From assembly GCF_042427745.1 (NCBI RefSeq), contig NZ_JBHMFA010000010.1: DNA of 64,000 nucleotides; one strand, given 5' to 3'. The DNA is from Algibacter miyuki. Lineage in GTDB: Bacteria; Bacteroidota; Bacteroidia; Flavobacteriales; Flavobacteriaceae. Positions 44,908-55,099 of the stretch are shown here, piece after piece. Within the stretch, counting starts at the first letter, position 1; every line of letters starts with the position of its first letter. Under the pieces are notes generated by a model that saw nothing but the letters and a program-made list of their open reading frames with translations, did not search any database and was not told the DNA's origin. Both the position numbers and the translations under genes were made by a program.

Positions 44908-46119
44908 TTATCCAGTAATGGCTTTAGCAACAATATAGCCACTTGTCCAAGCATTTTGGAAATTAAAACCACCAGTAACCGCATCAATATTTAAAACTTC
45001 ACCTGCAAAAAACAGGTTTTCATGGCGCTTGCTTTCAAAGGTTTTAAAATTAACTTCCTTTAAGTTAATACCACCAGCCGTTACAAATTCTTCCTTAAAA
45101 GTACTTTTTCCGTCCACATTAAAAACAGCAGCAGTTAACTGACTCGCCAATGCCTCTAATTGCATTTTATTCAAATCTGCCCAACGTGTATCCTCGGTCA
45201 TTTCTGAGGCCAAAACCAATTTATGCCAAAGGCGTTTTGGCAAATCAAACTGGGTCGATTTAAACACCGTTTTCTTAGCTAAATCGAGTTTTAATGTTTT
45301 TAAAGTATCCAAACAATCCTCAAAAGCTTGACGAATAAAATTCACTTCAATCTGAAATTTATAATCACGTTTCGCTAATTCCAAAGCACCAAAAGCAGAT
45401 AACTTCAAAATAGCTGGCGCACTCATCCCCCAATGCGTAATTAATAACGGGCCTTCGCTCCATAAATCAGTATCTACCACTTTAATTTCAACATTTAAAG
45501 CCACAACACCTGGAATTTCCGTAATGCGTTCATCTTTAATATTAAAAGTAAAAAGTGATGGTACAGGTTGAGAAACACCATGACCGAAAGCTTCCAAAAG
45601 TTTCCAAATTTTCGGATTGCTTCCTGTGGAAACAACTAATTTTTCAGCAGAGAAATCGCCTCCTGTACTTTCTATTTCATAACCCGATTCTAAATGCTTA
45701 ATGTTTTTCACTGCATGGTTTTTTAAAACCTCAACGCCATGTTTTTCAGCTTCATTCAAAAAACAATCGATAATGGTTTGCGACGAATTACTTTCCGGAA
45801 ACATGCGTCCGTCATCTTCAATTTTAAGCGTCACACCTCGTTTTTCAAACCACGCGATGGTATCACCTGTCATAAATTGATGGAACGGCCCTAGAAGTTC
45901 TTTTTCGCCACGCGGATAATTCAGTACTAATTCCTGCGGAATAAACTCAGCGTGCGTTACATTGCAACGTCCGCCACCGGAAACTTTCACTTTAGTAAGC
46001 ACCTCACTTCCACGCTCTAAAATAGCCACTTTTAAATCCTGATTTTTTTCAGCAATATTAATAGCTGCAAAAAAACCTGCGGCGCCTCCGCCAACAATAA
46101 TAACATCGTATCTCTTCAT
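44908..46119 (-). CDS. NAD(P)/FAD-dependent oxidoreductase (HI0933/YhiN family)
   Basis: A 403-residue flavoprotein of the HI0933-like family (also called YhiN or BaiN-like). The Rossmann FAD motif is VIIVGGGAAGFFAAINIAE, followed by KVSGGGRCNVTHAEF and the C-terminal FFAGEVLNIDAVTGGFNFQN, all diagnostic. Length is normal. The physiological substrate of the family is uncertain. It is convergent with the glycosyltransferase gene and divergent from the lipoprotein at 46167. Confidence 0.94.
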   Translation of the reverse strand: MKRYDVIIVGGGAAGFFAAINIAEKNQDLKVAILERGSEVLTKVKVSGGGRCNVTHAEFIPQELVLNYPRGEKELLGPFHQFMTGDTIAWFEKRGVTLKIEDDGRMFPESNSSQTIIDCFLNEAEKHGVEVLKNHAVKNIKHLESGYEIESTGGDFSAEKLVVSTGSNPKIWKLLEAFGHGVSQPVPSLFTFNIKDERITEIPGVVALNVEIKVVDTDLWSEGPLLITHWGMSAPAILKLSAFGALELAKRDYKFQIEVNFIRQAFEDCLDTLKTLKLDLAKKTVFKSTQFDLPKRLWHKLVLASEMTEDTRWADLNKMQLEALASQLTAAVFNVDGKSTFKEEFVTAGGINLKEVNFKTFESKRHENLFFAGEVLNIDAVTGGFNFQNAWTSGYIVAKAITG

Positions 46120-46166
46120 AAGTCTAAAAAACTCAGTAAATTTACCACTTAAATTTTAAAGCTAAG

Positions 46167-47012
46167 ATGAACAAACTTATTATATCCTTTTTAATTCTTG
46201 CAGCAGGTTGTGAAAACGAAAATATTACTGTTATAGCCGATTTACCGAAAGCCTTAAATGAAGTTTCAGGTATTGAAATCGCCACGAATTCGGATTATAT
46301 TTGGATGTTAAACGATGGCGGAAATTCATCAAAACTTTACGGTGTTTCTGCAAAAGGAAACATTAAAAAAGAGTTGAAAATTGATGCTAAAAATCACGAT
46401 TGGGAAGATTTAACTTCAGACGAAAAAGGCAATCTTTATATTGGAGATTTTGGCAATAACGACAACGATCGCAAAAATTTAGCCATCTTAAAAATCAAAC
46501 AAAAAGATTTAGGTGATAAAGGAAAAGTTGATGTAGAACGTATTTCTTTTTCATATCCCAATCAAGATAAATTTCCGCCTAAAAACAAGAAAATGTATTT
46601 TGATTGCGAAGCTTTTTTCTACTTTAACAATGCCTTTTATTTGTTTACTAAAAGTCGTGTAAAAGGTGATTTTGGCAGTACCAATTTATATAAAGTACCC
46701 GCCGAAAAAGGCCATCACGAAGCCGAATTAATAAGCCGTTTTAATACCTGTGACACTATGGATTGCTGGATAACTGCTGCAGATATTAGCACCGATGGTA
46801 AAAAAATGGTGTTATTAAGCCCAAAATCAGTATGGGTATTTACCGACTTTGATGGTAACGATTTTTTTAGCGGAACTCCTACAGAAATTCCGCTTAGCGG
46901 CCGTGTATCTCAAAAAGAGAGCATTTGCTTCAAAGACAATAACACGGTCTATATTACCGATGAAAAAGCACATGGAAGCGACGGTAATTTATATGAATTT
47001 AACTTAAACTAA
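46167..47012 (+). CDS. Putative beta-propeller-like lipoprotein
   Basis: A 281-residue exported lipoprotein with a short type II signal and lipobox LAAGC (Cys15). Repeated patterns such as DYIWMLNDGGNSSKLYGV, GNLYIGDFGNNDNDRKNL and KKMVLLSPKSVWVFTDF suggest a beta-propeller of SdiA-regulated or NHL-like type. Cys residues in FDCEAFF and CDTMDCW may form disulfides. No enzyme motif is recognised. It stops only three bases before the convergent phosphoesterase-barrel gene, with no terminator between. Confidence 0.7.
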   Translation: MNKLIISFLILAAGCENENITVIADLPKALNEVSGIEIATNSDYIWMLNDGGNSSKLYGVSAKGNIKKELKIDAKNHDWEDLTSDEKGNLYIGDFGNNDNDRKNLAILKIKQKDLGDKGKVDVERISFSYPNQDKFPPKNKKMYFDCEAFFYFNNAFYLFTKSRVKGDFGSTNLYKVPAEKGHHEAELISRFNTCDTMDCWITAADISTDGKKMVLLSPKSVWVFTDFDGNDFFSGTPTEIPLSGRVSQKESICFKDNNTVYITDEKAHGSDGNLYEFNLN

Positions 47013-47014
47013 GC

Positions 47015-50000
47015 TTAAAAACCAAACCCAATTTTAAAAGCAATACGCAGCCCATCATCACTATTAAAGGCCGATAAATTTAACGTGGCCACATCGGCTG
47101 CGTTAGCGTAAATACCTCCTCCAAGTGAGGTATTCCATTTGCTAGAATTGAGACTTAAATCATTGGTTAGCAATAAATCGTTATCAATCCAAACACGACC
47201 ATAATCGAAACCGCCGTAAACCCCAATTTCTAGTGGTAAAAGACCGGTACTTACCTTATGTAAATTCAAACGTAAATCGGTACTTTGATAAAATGCATTT
47301 TTACCTGAAAATCGTTCGTTTCTATATCCGCGCAAACCATTGTTAGCACCGATATTTGCGGCTTGATAAAACTCAAAATCGTCACCAAAAGTAATATGCG
47401 CTTTTGCGTTAGTAGCCAAAACTAATTGTCCGCTATAGATTAATTTATAATCGAAACCAAGCTCAGGAATTAAATAACCAAACCCTTTAGATTCGTCGAC
47501 ATTTGTTTTATATCCCACTTGTAAACTAGTTTGCATTCCCATAGTTGGAAAAGCCTCGTTATCCTTATTTTGATAGGTATAGATGGCATCGGCTCCAACA
47601 AATTTCTTGTTATTTTCTTCGCCATTGGCAACATAAAACTCATTTATAAATCGATCATTCGATTCTTCAACTTCAATCGCTTCGTAAGTTAAACTCACCT
47701 TAACATGCCCACCTAATTGACCACGCCAGTTTAAAGACGGGGCAAAACTGAACGTACTATATTTTACCCGGTTATAATCTAGGCTATACTGATCTTCATC
47801 ATCAATATTTAAATTTGGTGTACTATTTCCATATCCGAAGAAATTAATAGCATAATTCGGACTTGTAATTTTTGCATTTAAACCTAAATTCCAGTTACCA
47901 ACTACGTTTGCAAATTCACCTGTATATTCTAAATCGAAACCACTAGTTGCAAAATAAAACGATGCTCCAATGGTGTGTTGCGAACTAAACGGATTTCTTT
48001 CGAACCCGTAATTAGTAAGCGTATTTACAAACCCGATTTTAAAACCATCATCAGGGTTTGCACCTAAAACAGGAATCAATTGGTTAGTGCTGTTTTTTAA
48101 CTTCTTAATATCATAAACATTAGAAAGATAATCGTCGGTTAATTTTTGCTTCCCATTATTAGTAGTAATGGTGCTTTTCTTCGATTTATAATCGTAGAAT
48201 GTCACTTTTTTTCCGTTTTCAACCGTATAGATATCATTGTTTTGTCCGCCAACTAAAACCACTCTTATTAAATGGTCGCCTTCACCAAAAACTCGAAATT
48301 CATCATCATCATCTAAACCATAAATCCAAAGATCATTAGTTTCATTTGCCGAGTACGTTTTATCAAAAAATACAAATCCTTTTTCACCATTTTTAATACG
48401 GCTTCCAGTAACTTTCGTTATTCCATTTGGCATACGTTCAATTTCGAATAAATCGTCTTTATCAGTACCTGTAATTACCGAGCAACCACTTAAAACTTCA
48501 AAATAATCCATACCAAAAGTGGATAAGTTTTTAATACGCTCTAAAAAAACAGGTTTAATTTTCGCAATGGATACGCCTTGTATTTCCTTCGGAAAATTAG
48601 AAAAAGCCTCATCGATTACTGCTTCAGTTAAATTCTTTTGAATGAAAGCAATTTGTGCTTCCCATTGCGCTTTACTGGTTTTGTTCAGCAAAGTCATATC
48701 TAAAGAATACGGACTAAAATTGAAACCTTTTATATTACGAACATCTTCTTTAAAACCTTCCATAAGCTTTAAAGACGGGATAATTCTAGTGGCTACATTC
48801 ATTAAACCGCCATCACCCATGATAGAAAATGCTTGGTCACGATCTCTTGGAATTGGTTTATAAATAATTGCTTTTGTAGCCTCATCTTCAAACTCTGCCC
48901 AACGCCATTGATCCACGTGCCTATCCCAATCTCCAACAACCATATCAAACAATCGTGCACGTAAATATGTAACTTCATCTACACTATATTTTTCATCTTT
49001 TCGAAGATTCTTCAACATATCGTCCGTACTTTCTATTTTATTAGCAAACCCGAAACTTTCTAAATCACCATGCCCATCTGATACGTGTTCTTCAATCATA
49101 TATAAAGCATCTCCAAATTCATCATTATACCCCGTTAAAGCCGTTTGCTTTGGGATGTAATATATAACCGGATTGGTATGATATAAATTAACAGCATCGG
49201 ACAAAACCCCCGTTACAAATGGTGCATAAGGATGAGATCCGGTGTAAAAATCTAGTAAAATACTTTCGGTAACCGTGCCATCAAATTGGTCTCCAATATA
49301 TTTATCTTTGAATGCCATGGCCTGTAAATATACCGTAGCACTTTTACGAAGTGCCCGCATAACGTAACGTTTTCCTGTGGTGTCCGATTTTAAATGCAAG
49401 GATTTAGACTGATGTCCTCCGCCTTTTCTAAACGGCGATAATCCACCAAATAACGTATCGAGTTTAATGGTTGGCGCTGCTATTTCCGTTCCATAAATTT
49501 CACGATAACGATCACCCCAAATACTTTTATAAAATCCTGATTTATCAACTTCATCTGCTGTATAAATAGCCGCTATTTTTTCTTTTGAAATATTCTCGTT
49601 ATATGGAATTTCGTTTACTTTTTTATCCGATGGCAACACCTCACTTTGATAAATTACTTTATTTTTTTTAGCAGAATAAAAACGAACAAACGAAGATCCA
49701 TCGGTAAAAACATCTAATCTTGCAAAACCAGCATCACTAGACGAAAACTGACCAGCAACGTTACGGGTTGGTGTTGATTTTGAACCTGCTCCGCTAATAA
49801 TTTGATGTAAATTATCTTGTACTAAATATTGTAAATTATGATCGTGACCAGACACAAAAATTACTTTTTCGTTATCTTGAGCCAGGGTTACCACACGTTT
49901 TTTAAGCGTATTATATCTCTTATTTTGTAAATCGGCAGGTGAAACCCCTGTAGTTTCGCGAAGTACATTTTTTAAAGTTCCTAAAACAGGCAATGGTTTT

Positions 50001-50719
50001 AAATGCGACTTAAAACTATATTCCCCTCCATGTAAACTACTAGTGTACAACGGATGGTGCATAGCAATAATGGTAGATTTACCACGAGATTTCTTAATTA
50101 AACCTTCCAATTCTTCGAAAAATTTCTCGCGGGTTTTTATGTCGCAATCATCATTTATTGTCGGGTGTTTATCCCAATTTGTAAGATACCATTCCGTATC
50201 TACAACAATCATAACCACATCATCTGAAATCTCAACTTTTTCTATCGGACAACCATCTTCTGGTAAAAACGTGTTTTTCCCTAGAGCGTCTTCAACATAT
50301 TTTTCTTGACGTTTTAATCCTTTCAATCCGTCGCTATACCAATCATGGTTTCCTGGAATAAAAACAGCATTACCTTTAAAGTCCTTAACAGCATCGGTTT
50401 GAATTTTAAGTTGATACTCGGCAAACTCACGTCCTGCTTCTCCCTCATCCGGCAAACCTTTAGGGTAAATATTATCCCCTAAAAACAACACCGTACTCGC
50501 CGCTGGCGCATTTTTTATTTCATTTTTAAATGCTGTTAATCCCGCAGATTCTGAACCTATTGGAGAATTTCCAGCATCGCCAATTAAATAAAATGAATGG
50601 CTAATGGCTTTGTCTGGAAAATTAACTTCAGAAGCTTTATTATATTGTGTTTTATAAGTGGCACATGCGTTTACGACTAAAGTAGCAACAAAAACAAGTG
50701 TAATTTTTTGAATATTCAT
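47015..50719 (-). CDS. Metallophosphoesterase fused to outer-membrane beta-barrel
   Basis: About 1,234 residues. A lipoprotein signal (lipobox VNAC) leads into a calcineurin-like phosphoesterase domain, at about 35-320. All metal motifs are present: LIGDAGN, FLGDNIYP, IPGNHDWYSDG and SGHDHNLQYL. A middle region (about 420-720) has RDRDQAFSIMGDG and WDRHVDQWRWAEFE. The last roughly 330 residues are beta-strand rich, with NIGANNGLRGYRNERFSG resembling the conserved BamA/ShlB/FhaC barrel loop, ending in a C-terminal Phe (FKIGFGF). I use ATG 50719, which gives the clean signal; the frame is open to 50758. A cell-surface phosphatase anchored in its own barrel is the likely reading. Confidence 0.88.
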   Translation of the reverse strand: MNIQKITLVFVATLVVNACATYKTQYNKASEVNFPDKAISHSFYLIGDAGNSPIGSESAGLTAFKNEIKNAPAASTVLFLGDNIYPKGLPDEGEAGREFAEYQLKIQTDAVKDFKGNAVFIPGNHDWYSDGLKGLKRQEKYVEDALGKNTFLPEDGCPIEKVEISDDVVMIVVDTEWYLTNWDKHPTINDDCDIKTREKFFEELEGLIKKSRGKSTIIAMHHPLYTSSLHGGEYSFKSHLKPLPVLGTLKNVLRETTGVSPADLQNKRYNTLKKRVVTLAQDNEKVIFVSGHDHNLQYLVQDNLHQIISGAGSKSTPTRNVAGQFSSSDAGFARLDVFTDGSSFVRFYSAKKNKVIYQSEVLPSDKKVNEIPYNENISKEKIAAIYTADEVDKSGFYKSIWGDRYREIYGTEIAAPTIKLDTLFGGLSPFRKGGGHQSKSLHLKSDTTGKRYVMRALRKSATVYLQAMAFKDKYIGDQFDGTVTESILLDFYTGSHPYAPFVTGVLSDAVNLYHTNPVIYYIPKQTALTGYNDEFGDALYMIEEHVSDGHGDLESFGFANKIESTDDMLKNLRKDEKYSVDEVTYLRARLFDMVVGDWDRHVDQWRWAEFEDEATKAIIYKPIPRDRDQAFSIMGDGGLMNVATRIIPSLKLMEGFKEDVRNIKGFNFSPYSLDMTLLNKTSKAQWEAQIAFIQKNLTEAVIDEAFSNFPKEIQGVSIAKIKPVFLERIKNLSTFGMDYFEVLSGCSVITGTDKDDLFEIERMPNGITKVTGSRIKNGEKGFVFFDKTYSANETNDLWIYGLDDDDEFRVFGEGDHLIRVVLVGGQNNDIYTVENGKKVTFYDYKSKKSTITTNNGKQKLTDDYLSNVYDIKKLKNSTNQLIPVLGANPDDGFKIGFVNTLTNYGFERNPFSSQHTIGASFYFATSGFDLEYTGEFANVVGNWNLGLNAKITSPNYAINFFGYGNSTPNLNIDDEDQYSLDYNRVKYSTFSFAPSLNWRGQLGGHVKVSLTYEAIEVEESNDRFINEFYVANGEENNKKFVGADAIYTYQNKDNEAFPTMGMQTSLQVGYKTNVDESKGFGYLIPELGFDYKLIYSGQLVLATNAKAHITFGDDFEFYQAANIGANNGLRGYRNERFSGKNAFYQSTDLRLNLHKVSTGLLPLEIGVYGGFDYGRVWIDNDLLLTNDLSLNSSKWNTSLGGGIYANAADVATLNLSAFNSDDGLRIAFKIGFGF

Positions 50720-50792
50720 TCTAAAGAAATTTAATATTGTAAAGGTAATAATACGCAACGTATACCTTTTATTTTTAATGGCATAGTTTAAT

Positions 50793-52355
50793 TTACGAAC
50801 TACAAGACAGCATAGAGCATCCTACTTTATGACGTGCCCATTCGGGACGTTTGGCAAACCATTTTTCGTTTTCTGGCTGCTCATCATAAGGTTTTTTCAA
50901 GAGCTGAAATAATTGGTCTATTAATTTATAATCACCTTTATTCGCATCATCAATAGCAAGTTGCGCCATATAATTTCGTAACACATATTTTGGGTTTACG
51001 CTATGCATTTGGTTTTTTCTAATTTCTACAGAAAGATTTTCATCTTCCAGACGCTTAGCATAATCTTTAAACCAGGTTTCCCATTGCTGTTCTACACCGT
51101 TTTCAACTTCATTTAAATTATAAAATGCATCTTTCACAACGTTTATTCCTTCGGAAGGTTTTTTAAATGAAAAATGACTCAAGCTTCTAAAGAAAATTGT
51201 CATATCCGTTTCTGTAAGCTGTAAGTTTTCTTCTAATTTCTGAAATAAAATAGCATCGTTTTCATCGGCCTTTGATAACCCAAGCTTCTTTCTCATCATG
51301 GCTAAAGACTGCGTATCAAATTCCGATTGATAAGCATCTAATATAGCCTGCAGCGGTTCTACATCTTCAACTAAGGGATATAACGCATTAGCAAGTTGAT
51401 ATAAATTCCACAGCCCCATATTAGGCTGATTGCCGTAACGGTAACGTTTGTGTTGTCTATCAGTGGTATTTGGAGTCCAACCAAAATCGAAATCTTCTAA
51501 CCATCCGTAAGGACCATAATCTATAGTTAAACCAAGGATAGACATATTATCTGTATTCATAACACCATGCACAAAACCCACACGTTGCCAATCGATAATC
51601 ATTTTTAAAGTGCGCGTAGTTACCTCTTGAAAAAAGTTTAAATAAGTAGCTTTTGAAGGTTTTCCTAAATGCGAAAAAAAGCTAGATATCGTATAATCGG
51701 TTAATGTTTTCAAAGTATCCACATCGCCTCTAGCCGCCAAAATTTGAAAACTTCCAAAACGTAAAAAAGAAGGCGCCACTCGAGTTACAATAGCTCCTTT
51801 TTCGTAAGCTTGATTCCCATCGTAAAGCATATCGCGCATCACTTGATCGCCTGATAACGCCAAAGATAATGCTCTAGTGGTTGGCACGCCCAAATGAAAC
51901 ATGGCTTCGCTACATAAATACTCTCGGATAGACGAGCGTAACACCGCCAAACCATCGGCAGTTCTAGAATACGGCGTTTCACCAGCACCTTTTAACTGTA
52001 ATGCCCAATGTTTATTTTGATGTTCAACTTCGAATAAATTAATAGCGCGTCCGTCTCCTAATTGTCCTGCCCAATTTCCAAACTGATGTCCGCCGTAACA
52101 CATGGCAAATGGTTTGGTGTTTTCCAAAACCTGATTACCAGTGAATACCTTCAAAAAAGCATCACTTTGCGCATCAACTTCCGATAAACCCACATTTTCT
52201 AACATTTCAGGAGACACATGCAATAACTCTGGTTTTTGAGTTTGCTTTGGTGTTACATACGAAAAGCAAGCATTTTCCACCTGTCTTCTTGTGTTTTCGA
52301 GTATGGGATCGGCTGGTAATTGTGTTGTAAAGGTGTCTTTTAAATTGACTTTCAT
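50793..52355 (-). CDS. selO: Protein adenylyltransferase SelO (YdiU family)
   Basis: A 520-residue SelO pseudokinase that transfers AMP to Ser/Thr/Tyr of target proteins, linked to redox homeostasis. Motifs present are YGGHQFGNWAGQLGDGRA, LKGAGETPYSRTADGLAVLR and the metal-binding pair MNTDNMS (about 266-272) and DYGPYGWLEDF (from Asp279). The C-terminus CSMLSCSS has Cys at the position occupied by selenocysteine in animal SelO. The next two genes on the strand are methionine sulfoxide reductases, consistent with a redox-stress theme. Confidence 0.95.
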   Translation of the reverse strand: MKVNLKDTFTTQLPADPILENTRRQVENACFSYVTPKQTQKPELLHVSPEMLENVGLSEVDAQSDAFLKVFTGNQVLENTKPFAMCYGGHQFGNWAGQLGDGRAINLFEVEHQNKHWALQLKGAGETPYSRTADGLAVLRSSIREYLCSEAMFHLGVPTTRALSLALSGDQVMRDMLYDGNQAYEKGAIVTRVAPSFLRFGSFQILAARGDVDTLKTLTDYTISSFFSHLGKPSKATYLNFFQEVTTRTLKMIIDWQRVGFVHGVMNTDNMSILGLTIDYGPYGWLEDFDFGWTPNTTDRQHKRYRYGNQPNMGLWNLYQLANALYPLVEDVEPLQAILDAYQSEFDTQSLAMMRKKLGLSKADENDAILFQKLEENLQLTETDMTIFFRSLSHFSFKKPSEGINVVKDAFYNLNEVENGVEQQWETWFKDYAKRLEDENLSVEIRKNQMHSVNPKYVLRNYMAQLAIDDANKGDYKLIDQLFQLLKKPYDEQPENEKWFAKRPEWARHKVGCSMLSCSS

Positions 52356-52409
52356 ACCGTGTTATAATTAGTTTTTTAGATCGCTATAATGATCTTGTTT
52401 CCTAGAAAA

Positions 52410-52946
52410 TTAAGCTTTTAATTTATCGGCATGTAGCTGCCTAAGTTTTGCAAGTTTTGGAGTTATTACAAAACTGCAATAGCCCTGTGTTTGATTATCT
52501 CTATAATAATTTTGATGTTCCTTTTCAGCTTCATAAAAAGGTTCTAAAGCTGAAATTTCGGTTACAATGTCATTTTCATAATACGGCGCAACTTCAGTTA
52601 AAACAACTTCAGCTATCTCCTTTTGTGCTTCATTATGATAATAAATAACCGAGCGGTATTGCGTACCCTTATCGGCACCCTGACGATTTAACGTAGTAGG
52701 ATCATGCGTGGTCATAAAAATCACTAAAAGGTCTTGATACGACAGTATATCAGCATCGAAACTTATTTGAATAACCTCGGCATGCCCTGTTAATCCTGAA
52801 CATATTTCACGATACGTGGGATGCCCTGGAACCGTACCGCCTGAATATCCAGACACTACTTTCTCAACACCATTAACTTCCTGAAACACCGCTTCGGTAC
52901 ACCAAAAACAGCCACCACCAACGGTAGCTAATTGAATATTTTTCAT
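52410..52946 (-). CDS. msrA: Peptide methionine sulfoxide reductase A
   Basis: A 178-residue MsrA that reduces the S-epimer of methionine sulfoxide. The catalytic Cys13 and a second Cys16 lie in GGGCFWCTEAVFQ, the GYSGGTVPGHPTYREIC segment is diagnostic, and the resolving Cys is in TQGYCSFVI. No signal peptide is present, so it is cytosolic. It lies about 70 bases downstream of msrB in the same direction and just upstream of selO. Confidence 0.97.
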   Translation of the reverse strand: MKNIQLATVGGGCFWCTEAVFQEVNGVEKVVSGYSGGTVPGHPTYREICSGLTGHAEVIQISFDADILSYQDLLVIFMTTHDPTTLNRQGADKGTQYRSVIYYHNEAQKEIAEVVLTEVAPYYENDIVTEISALEPFYEAEKEHQNYYRDNQTQGYCSFVITPKLAKLRQLHADKLKA

Positions 52947-53015
52947 CTTTATATCTTCCTTTTAAAAAAGTGGTAACCTGTTCCATCAAAAACAAAACAG
53001 ATTAATATGCTTATG

Positions 53016-53462
53016 CTAAGCTTTTTCGAGTTGCATGGATTCTGAATTCACACAATAACGCAATCCGCTAGGTTCTGGTCCATCAGGAAATACGTGCCCC
53101 AAATGCCCGTCGCAAGTATTACACATCACCTCTACGCGCACCATACCAAACGCTGTATCACGTTCATATTTAATGGCATTTTCGGCAATAGGTTGTGTAA
53201 AACTCGGCCATCCGGTTCCCGAACTAAATTTAATAGTTGAGTCGAAAAGTGGTGTATTACAACACACACAATTATATTTTCCAGCCTCGTAAGCCGTGCA
53301 TAAATCGCCAGTATGTGGGCGCTCAGTACCTTTCAATCTTGTTATTCTGAATTGCTCCGGAGTTAATTCATCCTTCCATTCAGCCTCTGTTTTCTCCACA
53401 CGCTTGTCAGGTGTTGGATTTCCTTTAACAGAAAAATTAATAATATCTTTCCAAGTTAACAT
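53016..53462 (-). CDS. msrB: Peptide methionine sulfoxide reductase B
   Basis: A 148-residue MsrB that reduces the R-epimer of methionine sulfoxide. Zinc ligands are Cys65/Cys68 (NCVCCNT) and Cys114/Cys117 (MCNTCDG). Catalytic Cys137 lies in LRYCVNSESM, and GTGWPSFTQPI and GHLGHVFPDGP are diagnostic. No signal peptide is present. It heads the msrB-msrA-selO group on the minus strand. Confidence 0.97.
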   Translation of the reverse strand: MLTWKDIINFSVKGNPTPDKRVEKTEAEWKDELTPEQFRITRLKGTERPHTGDLCTAYEAGKYNCVCCNTPLFDSTIKFSSGTGWPSFTQPIAENAIKYERDTAFGMVRVEVMCNTCDGHLGHVFPDGPEPSGLRYCVNSESMQLEKA

Positions 53463-53672
53463 CTGTTATTCCTTTCTTTGTTTAAATTAATTATATTTCA
53501 ACGTAAAGCTTGGTCGTAATACCACCTTAAACCTTACTATTTTAAGCCTTCCATATTATTGAAAGTATTTACGAAATTTACGACAAAATAAACCGTTATG
53601 CTTATTAAATACTAATTTGATATCCTTAAAGTTTCGTATTTTTACTAAATAATCTTTTTACACGCGCCATAT

Positions 53673-54869
53673 ATGCTCCTCGATAAAGCTGAAAAATTTG
53701 TTATTAACCTTTTAAATGAAAATTTAGAAAACAACTTTACATACCATACGATTGCACACACACAACGTGTTGTTGAAAACGCAAAAGTACTAGCTGAGCT
53801 TGCTAATATTGATGCTGCACAGCAAGAATTACTTTTAATTGCAGCATGGTTTCATGACACAGGTTACACGGAAGATAAAAACAATCACGAAGCTGCTAGT
53901 GTTACTATTGCTCAAAGTTTTTTAAGTGATGAAAAATGTCCGGAAGCAGATATTGCTACTATTTCTAAAATAATATTGGCGACCAAAATGGACGTTACTC
54001 CAGTAACGGATTTAGAAAAAATTATAAAAGATGCCGATTGTTCTCATATTGGCAGCAAAAACTACATTGAAATTTCAGAGTTACTCCGAAAAGAATGGGA
54101 ACTGACTTACAACAAAACCTATACAGAAAAAGAATGGTTTGATGAAAATATCAGTTTTTTAACCGAAAAACATCGATTTTACACAAATGAAGCCGCATCT
54201 CATTGGGAAAAACGAAAAAGCAAAAACCTGTCTAATTTGTTGAGTACTCAAAAAAAACACACCCTAAACAGCAATAAATTAAGTCAAAAAAAGGCTGAAT
54301 TAAAATTCAAAAAAGAGAAAATAGAATTGCCTGAACGCGGTATAGAAACCATGTTTAGAGTGACTTTAAAAAACCATATCACTCTGAGTAATATTGCGGA
54401 TACTAAAGCAAATATTCTGCTTTCTGTAAATGCTATTATTGTATCATTAGTGCTCTCAAACTTAGCATCTAAACTAGACAAACCTTCTAATGAATATTTA
54501 ATTATCCCAACAATTATTTTTGTACTTTTTACTGTAGCCTCTATTATTTTATCAATTATGGCAACACGTCCTAATGTAACAAGCGGAAAGTTCACCAAAG
54601 AAGATGTTGCTAATAAAAAAGTAAATTTATTATTCTTCGGAAATTTCCATAAAATGAGCCTTCAAGATTTTGAATGGGCTATGGGAGAAATGATGGAGGA
54701 TCGAGACTACCTCTACTCTTCCATGAAAAAAGACCTTTATTTTCTGGGCTTAGTTTTAGATAAAAAATACAAAATACTACGCCTTACCTACACTGTATTT
54801 ATGATTGGTATTATTGTTAGTGTTATTGCATTTCTTATTTCCTTTTACTCTGTTGGCATACTTATGTAA
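53673..54869 (+). CDS. HD domain fused to PycTM-like membrane effector (Pycsar effector family)
   Basis: A 398-residue two-part protein. Residues 1-185 form an HD phosphohydrolase domain with His29 (THTIAHTQRV region), His61-Asp62 (WFHDTGYTED) and a distal Asp at 120/122 (IIKDADCSH). After a basic linker (about 186-222), residues 225-398 match the PycTM layout: NIADTKANILLSVNAIIVS (TM1 about 248-265), TM2 about 277-297, a soluble stretch with KMSLQDFEWAMGEMM, and a last helix at about 372-394. PycTM proteins are effectors of the pyrimidine-cyclase antiphage system. No cyclase gene is adjacent, so its signal and role are open. Confidence 0.85.
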   Translation: MLLDKAEKFVINLLNENLENNFTYHTIAHTQRVVENAKVLAELANIDAAQQELLLIAAWFHDTGYTEDKNNHEAASVTIAQSFLSDEKCPEADIATISKIILATKMDVTPVTDLEKIIKDADCSHIGSKNYIEISELLRKEWELTYNKTYTEKEWFDENISFLTEKHRFYTNEAASHWEKRKSKNLSNLLSTQKKHTLNSNKLSQKKAELKFKKEKIELPERGIETMFRVTLKNHITLSNIADTKANILLSVNAIIVSLVLSNLASKLDKPSNEYLIIPTIIFVLFTVASIILSIMATRPNVTSGKFTKEDVANKKVNLLFFGNFHKMSLQDFEWAMGEMMEDRDYLYSSMKKDLYFLGLVLDKKYKILRLTYTVFMIGIIVSVIAFLISFYSVGILM

Positions 54870-55099
54870 TTTACCATGTTCTGCTTTAAGTAAAACGCTT
54901 CTACTTTCTTAAATAGAAAGCCCTGCCATTTTCGGGAAATATATTTTTACTAACCACAAGCTTATCCCTTACCAGAGTACTTTTATGGTATGGTAGCCAT
55001 TATATAAAGATAAAAGACACAGATAATAATGTTTTAAAATGAAGAACGATTGAGATCATCATTACATTTCAATAAAGCCGTCAGTTCTTTTTTATTTCA

